Assembly: GCF_028640845.1 (NCBI RefSeq)
Contig: NC_080548.1
Coordinates: forward strand, 17,171,321-17,235,320
From: Ahaetulla prasina
Lineage: Eukaryota; Chordata; Lepidosauria; Squamata; Colubridae
DNA length: 64,000 bases
Direction of reading: 5' to 3'
How positions within the stretch are numbered: position 1 is the first letter of the stretch; the number at the start of each line of letters is the position of its first letter. The notes under the pieces were generated by a model. It saw nothing but the letters and a program-made list of their open reading frames with translations. It was not told where the DNA came from and did no database searches. Shown here piece by piece: positions 21,161 through 31,864 of this stretch. Position numbers and translations under genes: made by a program.

Positions 21161-21847
21161 CTTTCTCTTTTTCTCAACATCTTTTTTTTTATCGTGGTGG
21201 TATTTGATATTGGTATTGGTATTGATACAATATTGATATTGGTATTGATACCTTGATGGAGAATTCAGCATTTTGTGCCATTGGCGTTCATGGTTTGAGT
21301 TGCTGAGAGGTCTGGTTCCAGAACACCTGAAGGTTGTGAGAAAGTTTTTATGGTCGATCTCTAACAGGAGAGAATATTTTTAGCTTTGGTTTGAACTGTG
21401 TGGTCCTTGATGCTCTCTGAGCTTAGTGGTTTTCTTGCAGAAGTTTCATTATCCAACTATGTGACATCATCAGTGCTGCTAGTTGATCTCTCGGTAAACT
21501 TCATCTTATTTTCTAGTTTTAGTTTTAGTAGTGAAATCTTGAAATGACTTGTCTGTTCACACTTATCCACAAAGTGCAATGTTTCCTTTTTTAAAGAGTT
21601 TGACTGATTAAACCAACAGCAGAAATTGTTTTCTGTACGGAGAAGAAGTTTTGATAAAACTCTCATGAGCAAAGTAATGTTCCTTCTCTTAGATAGTAAG
21701 GTACCAAAGGGAGAATGTTTTAGAGAAGAAGGAGCAATCCTTGATTTATAACCATTTGTTAGTAATTGTTCAAAGTTAACAACAACTTTGGAAAAAGTGA
21801 GTTATGACTGGTTCCCCGCACTTATGACTCACAGCATCCTCACAAAC
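21161..21847. other. No gene; fold-back fragment near 21395-21480
   Basis: A 'gatgctctctgagcttagtg' to 'catcatcagtgctgctagtt' segment is half of the fold-back family complete at 29180-29345. Nothing else is identified. Confidence 0.5.
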
Positions 21848-22170
21848 ACATCAGCAAAATCTGGACGCTTGGTAACTGGTTCATATTTATGACGGTTGTA
21901 GTGTCCTGGGGTCATGGGATCCTCTTTTGTGACCTTCTGATAAGCAAAGTCAATGGGGAAGCCAGATTCACTTAACAACCATGTTGTCAAGATTCTGACA
22001 GATGCCCTAATTAACTCATGAGTCTCGAGCCACGTTTCAAAAGAAATCCAGTTATTTACTAGCAACAGCGTATCGGCCTCTACTCAACTGAAGTCAACTC
22101 TGCCGCATGTAATTTACGGCTTAATTTTGACCCTGTTTCCCCCCTCCTCTCAGTCTGTGTCATAAATCAC
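21848..22170. repeat. Local duplication segment A' (partner 19007-19322)
   Basis: Nearly identical to 19007-19322. This copy retains a short 'ttaacaac' piece missing from the other. Confidence 0.9.
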
Positions 22171-23590
22171 ATTCTCCAACAAGGCACTCCTGCGGGCTGT
22201 AGAAAACACGACTTCACAATCTGGCTTTGGTAATCTGAAATCCAAGCTTGAAAGAAGGTGTGCATGGAATGTGCTCCCCCCTTGCTGCCCATGGCAACTC
22301 GAGACAGACTAGAAATGCTTTGACACATGTTATTAATTTAACAACTGCAGTGATTCACTTAGCTGTGGCAAGAAAGGTCATAAAACGGGGCAAAACTCAC
22401 TTAATAACCGTCTCACAGAAATGTTGGGCTCCATTGTGCTTGTAAGTCAAGGACTGCGTGTCTTTTCCGTGGTTGAAACTCATCGAAAGAAAAGTCTTTG
22501 TCTGCACTCAAAGCAGGTAAGGTGACAGTGACTGCATAGGGACCGTAGAGTTACTAGATGAGTAATGTTAGTTCGTTCCACCCTATTCCATCTAGGAAAT
22601 AAATTATATCATCCATATTTCAAAGTGGAATTGTCAGTGCTGACAGGTCTTCATTCATCTGACTGAAATAAGAAAAGGGGTGGGAACCATCTTCCCCTAC
22701 CCCACAGCTCTAGGGTTATTGAACTATGCTAATTATTCACATCTATTTTGGTTTTTTTCCCACCCTCATTCTCTCTCTGTATCTGACTCATTTCCTCAAA
22801 ATCATATTTTAAATTCAGGGGATTTTGCACATGACTACGCCCCCCATGGCCACGCCCACCCAGCAACCGGGCAGAGAACTGCTTGCTAACATTTTTCAAT
22901 CCCGCCCCTGGGTGAAGTATAAGCATGTCCCCATCTTGACTGGGTTTTTACTGGCTCCCTATGTTCCAGTGGGATCCATCTTGGAAGGTTATGAACCAAA
23001 TGTTCTTCATCATATGTTTCTTCTACGTTATCCCTGAATTGACTGTGTTTAAATGTGTATAAAAATTCAGTGGCAACTTTTGGCTTGGCTCCGAAGGACT
23101 AACTTAAAGTCACTAGCATTTATCATCCAGAAAAAGTTACTTGATATTCAGATTTTTAGTCCTCCAAGTCCAATGCAGCTAGTCCTCGACTTACAACCAC
23201 AGTTGAGCCCAAAACGTCTGTCGCTAAGCGAGAACTTAACTAAATGTTAAATGCATTTTGCCCCATTTTAATGACCTTCGTTGCCACAGCTATTGGACGA
23301 ATCACCGCAGCTGTTAAGTTAGTAACATGGTTGCTAAGTTAATCCAGTTTCCTCATTGATTTTCCTTGTCAGGAAGTCAAAAAAGGTGATCACGTGACCC
23401 CAAGACGCTGCAACCATCATCAATATGAGTCAGTTGCTAAGGATCTGAAAGTTGATCACGTGACCATGGGGATGCTGCAATGATGACAGTCATAAATCAC
23501 TTCATTCAATGCCATTGTAACTTCAGATGGTCACTAAACATACTGTTGTTAAGTGGAGGGCTACTGTATCATAAAAAATTGTCTGATGCT
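22171..23590. other. MITE pieces and unassigned sequence; segment B' at the end
   Basis: 22330-22460 and 23170-23480 are pieces of the ACAGGTAGTCC MITE family. 22820-22910 resembles the right end of a hAT-type MITE. 23474-23590 is the duplicate of 19583-19700. There is no gene. Confidence 0.5.
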
Positions 23591-24074
23591 TACTGTATTT
23601 TTCGGAGTATAAGACGCACCTTTTTCCCCCCCAAAAAAGAGGGTGAAAATCTGGGTGTGTCTTATACTCCGAATGTTGCCCTGCCCATCTTCTCAAATGG
23701 AGGTTTCAGAGGCTGAAAAAAGCATCAGAAAAAAAGTTTCAGAAAAAAAGCCCCCAAACAGAGTTGCAGAAAAGAAGCCTCCAAACAGAGCTTCAGAGGG
23801 TTTTTTTTTCTGAAGCTGTTTCAGAGGCTTTCAGAGGCAGAAACAAAAGTTTTTACTGAAACAGAGTTTCAGAAGTTTCAGAGGCAGGAAAAAAAGCAAA
23901 AAAAAAAAAAAGCAAGGGACAGAGCTCACAACCAAGGAACCTGTGGCTAAAATTCACCTCTGGGAATAACTTGATTGGGGGTATTCCGGGAGGCTGATCC
24001 ACTTGCCAATCAGCTTTTTTCTTATTTTCCTCCCCAAAAACCAAGGTGTGTCTTATACTCCAAAAAATATGGTA
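23591..24074. mobile_element. MITE with TACYGTATTTTT inverted ends (484 bp)
   Basis: The left end is TACTGTATTTTTCGGAGTAT and the right end is its near reverse complement, ending 'aaaaaatatggta'. The interior is rich in 'ttcagaaaaaaagc' repeats. Other full copies are at 29517-29989 and 31990-32441. Family not named. Confidence 0.8.
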
Positions 24075-24553
24075 GATTTTTGACATCTGCCCCACAATTT
24101 CGCTATGGACTAGAAGCATTGTTCCGGGGGTTTAGACAAAACTCTTTTGCTCTCATTTCGTCACTGAATCCTGGTGGATTGAACTATAGCTTTCCAGCTT
24201 GCAAAACAGATGATCTGCTGCTGAGTTATGGTTCATTGTTTCTCTGGGCTTCAATCCAACCCAGCATAGAAGCCAGATGACAATTCCCATTTGTTCCTTC
24301 TTACTAAAAAGAAAAAAAAAAGGAAGGCAAACATAACTTTTGAACCAATAGCCTGACGATTTACATATCGGAAAACAAATCTGGATGCGTACTCAGGAGC
24401 CAAATTAACAGCTTTGTTTGCTCTTGACATCTGGGCCACAGTTGAATTAGATGCCTTGAATGTATAACCACATCATGCTGAATTAAATCACTGCAAACTT
24501 GCATCCATCTTTTCTTACCTCCAAAGTAATTTACGTTTTCCCAAACCCTTTGC
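24075..24553. repeat. Local duplication segment C' (partner 17262-17740)
   Basis: Nearly identical to 17262-17740. It ends where the two loci diverge after 'ttcccaaaccctttgca' here and 'ttcccaaaccctttaca' there. Confidence 0.9.
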
Positions 24554-25033
24554 ATTCTGCAATTCACCATAACTTCAACATGATGTAGGCCACATTCTAC
24601 GGTGAGGCCTCTGAGGTCACATTGAGGTTCGACCTGCTACACAGTCGTGTTTTAGAGGTTCAACCATTCTGTGTAACACTTGAGTGTCTCTGAGTGTGGG
24701 AACCTGACCCAGATTAGTGAAACAAGATACATTATTATGACAGAAAGAATGGCCCAGTGGGAGGCCCATGTTAAAACAAGATACCTCATGTGTGGCCAGA
24801 ATCTGATAACGACATTTAGTACAGCACAATTTCTGACCAACATGGTCCGACTGAGATCGGCATATGTGGGCCCGATTGGGGTAGATTGCAGGGGTGATAC
24901 AGAAATATAATTTTGTCATTTTACTCTATTTTACATATTTATGTATTAAATTATTGTATTTTATCCTATAACTATTGTGTTTTACCCTATTCTCATTTTA
25001 AATGGTTTGTTTAGAATTTTATTGGTAGTACGT
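24554..25033. other. No gene recognised
   Basis: Short frames only; nothing named. Confidence 0.45.
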
Positions 25034-25041
25034 ATTTGAAC

Positions 25042-25233
25042 CAGTGGTGGGTTGCTACCAGTTTGCACCCGATCAGGCGAACTGGTAGCGGCAGGGGTGG
25101 GAGGCTCTGCCCACCTGCCTGGACATCTCTGTGCATGCGCAGAAGCTTCTATGCATGTATGCAGCAGAAGTGTTGCACGTGAGCATGCACTCACGAGCAA
25201 ATCAGTAGCGACAGGATTTGAATACCACTACTG
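25042..25233. mobile_element. hAT-type MITE (192 bp)
   Basis: It starts CAGTGGTGGGTTGCTACCAG and ends 'gaataccactactg'. The duplication is ATTTGAAC/GTTTGAAC (7 of 8). Confidence 0.85.
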
Positions 25234-25289
25234 GTTTGAACCTGCATGGGTTTACAGGCTAATCAATATATCTCTGACTCTGTGTCTCT

Positions 25290-25326
25290 CTGTCTCTCTC
25301 TCTCATCTATCTCTCATCTATCTCTC

Positions 25327-25385
<59 letters not shown>

Positions 25386-25423
25386 ATCTATCTATCAATC
25401 AATCATCTATCTATCTATCTATC

Positions 25424-25478
<55 letters not shown>

Positions 25479-25559
25479 CATCCATCCATCCATCCATCCA
25501 TCCATCCATCCATCCATCCATCCATCCATCCATCCATCCATCCATCCATCCATCCATCC

Positions 25560-25618
<59 letters not shown>

Positions 25619-25678
25619 CATCCATCCATCCATCCATCCATCCATCCATCTATCTATCTATCTATCTATCAATCAATC

Positions 25679-25725
<47 letters not shown>

Positions 25726-25746
25726 ATCTATCTATCAATCAATCAT
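25290..25746. repeat. Compound (TCTA)n/(TCCA)n microsatellite
   Basis: TCTA runs alternate with TCCA runs (25478-25560, 25618-25650). The right edge is the LINE at 25748. TCTA is the complement of TAGA, so this is a second GATA-type array. Long Tyr-Leu-Ser and His-Pro-Ser frames are artefacts. Confidence 0.95.
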
Positions 25747-25747
25747 C

Positions 25748-26184
25748 AGCATAGGGCCGGGTTACTTATGGGACCGTCTGCTGCCACCGATTGCCTCCCA
25801 CCTACCCGTGCGCTCTCACAGGGAGGGACTCCTCAGGGTGCCATCAGCCAGGCAGTGCCGGCTGGCGACACCCAGGGGAAGGGCCTTTTCTGTGGGGGCT
25901 CCCACCCTCTGGAACGAACTTCCCCCAGGACTTCGGCAACTTCCTGACCTTCGAACTTTTCGCCGCGAGCTTAAGACACATCTATTTATCTGCGCAGGAC
26001 TGGACTAGAATTTCAAATTTTAAATTTGGTTTTAACGGGGTTTTATTATCTTATTGTAGTTTTAATATTCGGGCTTATTTAATAAGTTTTTTAAATTGGT
26101 GTTTTATTTTGTATTTATATGTATTTTTATTAGGCTGTAAACCGCCCTGAGTCCCTTGGGAGATAGGGCGGTATAAAAATGCGA

Positions 26185-26225
<41 letters not shown>
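25748..26225 (+). mobile_element. L2-like LINE 3' end
   Basis: An open C-terminal frame shows [10 protein letters not shown] and Phe-Arg-Arg-Glu-Leu-Lys-Thr-His-Leu, typical of the end of CR1/L2-clade ORF2. The 'accgccctgagtcccttggg' stem and an (AAAT)n tail follow. Confidence 0.8.
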
Positions 26226-26267
<42 letters not shown>

Positions 26268-26312
26268 CATCCATCCATCCATCCATCCATCCATCCATCC
26301 ATCCATCCATCC

Positions 26313-26348
<36 letters not shown>

Positions 26349-26350
26349 GA
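26226..26350. repeat. (GTCT)n(ATCC)n(ATCT)n compound microsatellite
   Basis: It follows the LINE tail directly and has the same repeat types as 25290-25746, so the LINE probably landed inside one array. Confidence 0.95.
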
Positions 26351-26470
26351 GCTTGGTGGTTTTCTTGCAGACATTTCATTATCCAACTAGGTAAGATCTT
26401 CAGTGCATTGTTCAGTGATGATGAAACATCTGCGAGAAAACCACCAAACTCATAGAGCACCAAGGACACC
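26341..26470. mobile_element. Fold-back MITE
   Basis: 'gagcttggtggttttcttgc' near the left is mirrored by 'gcgagaaaaccaccaaactc' on the right, around an 'actaggtaagatcttcagtg' centre. Same family as 29180-29345. Confidence 0.7.
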
Positions 26471-26816
26471 GCATAGGAAATCTATTACAGCAGTGCTTTT
26501 CAAACTTGGCAACTTTAAGATTTGTGGACTTCAATTCCCAATAGTACAACTCCCAATACTCTCTGTATTTTCTCAGAAGGGAAATGAAGCGATAATCTGA
26601 AGCATGGAGCTGCAGCTCCAACTAAACCAAGGAGAACACTTTAGTAGTTTAAATTAATTCAGATCTCCAGGGTTAGATAAATTACATTTTAGGGTCCTGA
26701 AGGGATTAACAGAGGCAAACACAGAAGTGTTAATTATAATCTTTGCGAACTGAACCCACGGTATCAAAAGACAGGCATAAATAATGTTCTCCCTATCTTC
26801 AAACAACAGAAGAAAG

Positions 26817-27205
26817 GTCCTTGACTTACAACCATTTGTTTAGTGGCTGTTCAAAGTTACAACCAACACTGAAGTGACTTTTGATCATTTTTCACACTTA
26901 CAACCATTGCAGCATCTCCATGGTCATGTGATCAAAATTTGGATGCTTGGCAACTGGCATGTACTTACGATGGTTGTAGTGTCCCAGGGTCATGTGATCA
27001 CCTTTTGTGACCTTCTGACAAGCAAAGTCAATGAAGATGCCAGATTCATTTAACAACCATGTTACTAACTTAACAACTGCAGTGATTCACTTAACAACAG
27101 TGGCAAGAAAGGACATAAAATGGGGCAAAATTCACTTAACAACCGTCTTGCTTTGCAACAGAAATGTGGGCTCAGTTGTGATCGTAGGGCAAACACTATC
27201 TGCAG
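26817..27205. mobile_element. MITE, ACAGGTAGTCCTC family
   Basis: It matches 12794-13184 in order: 'caaccatttgtttagtggct', 'catctccatggtcatgtgat', 'caaagtcaatgaagatgcc' and a decayed right end near 'gtagggcaaacactatctgc'. Confidence 0.7.
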
Positions 27206-27280
27206 TAGAAGCTATCAACCTTAAAATTCGTTCCTTTTATATTCTCTTCAAGGAAGGATTACTTCCTTGCCATCTCTTGC

Positions 27281-28150
27281 AATCCTAAGTGGCATTAACA
27301 GAGGGACATAATCAAGATTAAGGGAGGTACTAATACCACTCTATAAAGCCTTAGTAAGACCATGTGTAGAGTACTGCATCCAGTTTTGGTCACCACAATA
27401 TAAAAAGATGTTGAGATTCTAGAAAGAGTGCAGAGAAGAGCAACCAAGATGATTAGGGGACTGAAGAGTAAAACCTATGAAGAATGGTTACAGGAACTGG
27501 GCAGAACTAGTGAAGAGAAGGACCAGGGGAGACATGATAGCAATCTTCCAATATTTGAGGGGCTGCCACAGAGAGTAGGGGGCGGGGGTCAAGCTATTTT
27601 CCAAAGCACCCGAAGGCCAGACAAGGAATGATGGATGGAAACTGATCAAGGAGAGATTGAATCTGGAAATAAGGAGAAATTTTCTGACAGTGAGAACAAT
27701 CAACCCATGGAAGAGAAGTTGCCTTCAGAAGTCGTGGGAGCTTCATCACTGGAAGCTTTCAAGAAGACACTGGAGTGCCATCTGTCAGAAATGGTGTAGG
27801 GTCTGCTTGGGCGGGGGTGGGGTGGGGTTGGACTAGATGACCTAATAAAGGTCCAGGGATGAAATCCAGCAGGTTCTGACAGGTTCTGGAGAACCGGTAG
27901 CAGAAATTTTGAGTAGTTCAGAGAAGTGGCAAATACCACCTCTGGCTGACTCCAGAGTGGGGTGGGAATGGAGATTTTGCAACATCCTTCCCCTGGAGTG
28001 AGATGGGAATGGAGATTTTTCAGTATCCTTCCCCTGCCACGCCCACCAAGCCATGCCCACCAAGCCACGCCCACATAACTGGTAGTAAAAAAAAAATCTG
28101 AATTTCACAACTGGCAAAGTCCCTTCCAACTCTGTTAATCTGTATTTCTG
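27281..28150 (+). mobile_element. CR1 LINE 3' fragment with nested hAT-type MITE
   Basis: Decayed ORF2 shows Met-Gln-Arg-Arg-Ala-Thr-Lys-Met-Ile-Arg-Gly-Leu near 27428 and the 'gagaaattttctgacagtga' block. The 3' UTR is split at 27854-28113 and resumes with 'cccttccaactctgttaatc'. Confidence 0.8.
27854..28113. mobile_element. hAT-type MITE (260 bp) in CR1 tail
   Basis: It starts CAGGGATGAAATCCAGCAGG and ends 'gaatttcacaactg'. The flanks TAAAGGTC and GCAAAGTC are diverged copies of the CR1 text that reads ACAAGGTC in other copies. Confidence 0.8.
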
Positions 28151-29179
28151 TATCTCTTCAAAATGGCTTATCAGATCCTCCACTTAGTAGGGTGGTTGGA
28201 CTATATAACCCCTGTGTTTCTTTCCAATTCTATGACGGTATGAAATCTGTAATAACTAGTTAACGAAGTGGAATAATTTCAAGTAGAGGCAGTTTGGATT
28301 TGATATAAAATGTTTCTCATAAACCGTTCCCCTTAGTTAGAAACTTTAGAAAACTTCACTTTTTGTTGTTGTTCTTTTAGGTGATTGATATTTAAACAAA
28401 TATAGTTCATTTTCCACCTACGAATCATTTCATATTTTTCTTGTGAACATGTAGCATCTTTGTGCATTTGAGAATAATGTATAATGATTAAACCCTAGTT
28501 CTGTCTAATCTCGTCAGACTTGGGGTAGTTTGCATTATAAAGAAAATGTAGGAAGAGAAAGCTTTGATAAACAGAAGTGGCAGAAGTCATAAATAATTTC
28601 TAAAGGTAGATTAAACCCAGGAAGTGCCAAAACTAATACAAACTATTTTGTTGCATTATTCCAGAGTTTTCATTTGCATTTAAATTACAATTTCAGTTTT
28701 TTGTCAGCTCTAAATCATGAGGGTATTAATATAAGACTGCAATATAGCACACTGTCATTCGGCATTGCCTGTACAAAATGATTTTTGTGACTTTTAGTTA
28801 TTATTATTTAACCCACAGGCACACACAGATTGATAATTGCTATTGTTATCGAAGAGCAACACACTTTCTTAAGTCACTATGACTTGCAATATTTCCTGTC
28901 CTCTGTATTCCCATAGGTTTTTTTTTTTAAAAAAAAAACAGGAATCTGATGCTTGACCCTTGCCCAGCCAATGTTTAGCATAAAATTCTTTGCTTGTTGA
29001 CAGAAAGTGGAGCTTAAAGTTAGGCTTATATCCAGAGATTTTTCATTAAATTTAATGCCCAAATTAGAGTTAGTTCCAATGATTAAATGCATTTCTGAAT
29101 TTCCATTGTGGTTGGAATTAAGTGAACATCTTGGATTTTGAAGAAGCAGAATAGAAGGAGGAGTATTGGTGGTGGATGG
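28151..29179. other. No gene recognised
   Basis: About 1 kb of AT-rich, apparently single-copy sequence. No splice-flanked coding segment was recognised. Confidence 0.45.
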
Positions 29180-29345
29180 TGAGTTCTATGGTGCTCCCTG
29201 AGCTTGGTGGTTTTCTTGAAGATGTTTCATTACCACGCTAGATGACATCAACAGCGCCAGTTGGGTAATGAAACACCTACAAGAAAATGAAACCTCTACA
29301 AGAAAACCACCAAGCTCAGAGAGCACCAAGGAACCCACAGTTCAA
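29180..29345. mobile_element. Fold-back MITE, long inverted arms
   Basis: The left arm 'gagcttggtggttttcttga' is mirrored by 'agaaaaccaccaagctcaga' on the right. A partial tandem repeat of 'aatgaaacacctacaagaaa' sits in the centre. Confidence 0.75.
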
Positions 29346-29391
29346 CATTGAGCCCCGAATCTTCTCTCTTATATGGATTCCTAAAAATACC

Positions 29392-31864
29392 ATGGCCAGC
29401 TAGGAAAACAAACACTGGAGTTGATAAGACTGTAATAATAAATAAGAAAAGCATTGAACAAATTATTCCAGAATTCTCACTTAAGGGACAAATTACAAGG
29501 GTCTACTCATATTGAATACCATATTTTTCGGAGTATAAGATGCATCTTTTTCTCCCCAAAAAGAGGGTGAAAATCTGGGTGCGTCTTATACTCCAAATGT
29601 AGCCCTGCCCAGCTTCTCAAACGGAGGTTTCAGAGGCTGAAAAAAGCATCAGAAATGGAGCTTCAGAAAAAAAGCCCCAAACGGAGAAAAAAAAGCCAAA
29701 ACAGAGCTTCAGAAAAGAAGCTCCCAAACAGAGCTTCAGAAGCTTTTTTTCTGAAGCTCTGTTTCGGAGGCTTTCAGAGGCAGTAAAAAGTTTCAGAGGC
29801 AGAAAAAAAAGCAAAAAAAAAAAAAAAGCAAGGCACAGAGTTCACAACCAAGGAACCTGTGGCTAAAATTCACCTCTGGGAACAGCTGATTGGGAGTATT
29901 CCAGGAGGCCAATCCACCTGCCAATCAGTTTTTTTCTTATTTTCCTCCCCAAAAACTAAGGTGCGTCTTATACTCCAAAAAATACGGTAATTCCCATACA
30001 TTCTTAAAAAAAAAAAAAGCATTTTGACAATTTTTCACATAGCTGTTGCAGCAAGCCCATGGTCACGTGATCCAAAGTCAGACAAGTAGCAACTGGCTCA
30101 TATTTATGACGTTTGCAGCATTCTGGAGCATGTGATGACCTTTTGCGAACTTTTGACAAACAAAGTCAATGGGGAATGAGATTCACTTAACAACCAGGTT
30201 ACTAACTTCACAGCAGTGATTCATTTAACAACGGTGGCCAGAAAGAACACAACATACATAGGGCAAGATTCATTTAACAACTGCCTTGCTTTAGCAACAT
30301 AAATTTTGGGCTCGATTGTGGTCGCATGTCGAGGACTACCTGTGCAGCTGTGATGGATAGATGTACCACTGGAAGACTTGAAAGGCATGGGAAAATCTAT
30401 CCATGTGGTCACAAAGACTCAATAACCACCTGATGGCACATAATCAAAAAGTGAACATATGTTGTTTTTGCAGAAATACCATTATTTGGTGGGATGTAGT
30501 CATCCTTTTGATCCCACCCCTGGGGAGCTCATTTCCAATTTTCTTCCTTCACTTTCTTGTGGTTATTGATTAGTCTCATGTAAGGGTGTCAAACTTGATT
30601 TCACTGAGGGCTGCATCAAGGTTGTATTTGACCTTGGGGGCTCGGGGTGGGCATGGCCAGCTCAACATCACTTGTGAGTGACAGGATGCCTGTGGCAGCT
30701 TGAGCACTCTGCCGGAGAAAACGGGTCCCGAGCTCGGTTTTCAGCTGCAACGGCTTCCTGCAACCCTCTGCCAGAGAAAATGGAACTCGGGAGGGCCTCC
30801 CGGGCTCTGTTTTCACTGGCAGCGCCACCATGGGACAGTCCTTCGCTGTTTCTAGATCTAAGCACCCTGTGGGCCGAATCCAACCACCGGGCCTTGAGTT
30901 TAACACCCCGTGGTCCAGGGGTGAAATGCTACCACATGAACCAGTAGCAGCAGCGGCATGTGGTTCGACAAACAGGTAGCGGCGGCAGTGCGAAGCTCCG
31001 CCCACCCACCCAGATGGCATTACTTTCTGGTTTTAACAAGAAGTAACCTGTTTTTGACCCTCTGTGCATGTGCAGAAGGCTTTGTGCATGAGCAGAGGGT
31101 CCAAAATTGCACGTGACACATGCACGCGAACCAGTAGGGAAGGTAAGTAGATTTCACCCCTGCCTTGATCTAATGCTTGTAATTGTCATGGCTGAAGAAG
31201 TCCTTGGATGAGAAGCGAATCATCTTCAAAGAAAAACCAGAAAGCCCAGTGGCCTCTTGTAAATGCACCTTTGGAACGTCCAGAGGTTTGTGTCAATTTA
31301 ATAGTGGGGACCTGAAGTATTAAGGCATACTATATGCTTGAATGGCTGGACACTGTTGCCCATGGCAACAGTTCCATGGATTTCCACACTCAAAGATCCT
31401 TTGGCGAGTGCTTATTAATGTATGAAAAGAGAAAGCAATGAGTCATCTTCTGAAAGTTGCGTATTGAAGGTACAGTAATTGCATTTTTATTATTTTTTTT
31501 GCAGAGACCTGAGCATGGTTCTCATCAATTTTGGATTTTTAAATATATATTGACCATGCATGGTGAGCTGTTTTGTTCTTCTTTTGGAGAATTAAAAGAC
31601 TTGCAACTCCAGACAGTGGTGGTGATAGAAAGATAGTGGGAAGACATGGGAATATATCTCCAGAAAAAAAACAAAAAACCAGAAGGTAATTTTCTGCTTC
31701 CCTGCTCAGCTATGAATGGAAAGAATCATTCGCTTGACTTTCACATGGCATCACTCGTACATCTGTCCTATCTTGTTTTCCATTGAATCTCATTATTAAT
31801 TCATCCCATCCTTAATTCAATGGCAAAGATTCAATGCAGCTGCTCTCTAGGTGTTAAAAACACA
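29392..31864. repeat. Tandem duplication, copy 1 (about 2.47 kb)
   Basis: From 'atggccagctaggaaaacaa' to 'ctctaggtgttaaaaacaca' the sequence recurs immediately downstream with very few differences. It includes a TACYGTATTTTT MITE (29517-29989), a piece of the ACAGGTAGTCC family (30010-30345) and a hAT-type MITE (about 30918-31158). Frames inside are non-genic. Confidence 0.95.

Noticed and set aside
25052..26008. 318-residue plus frame
   Set aside because: A fusion of MITE, TCTA/TCCA microsatellite and L2-like LINE coding end.
30590..31158. A third serial pair of hAT elements (as at 56122-56653)
   Set aside because: The two elements are adjacent, but the flanking 8-mers do not match well enough to show shared target duplications.
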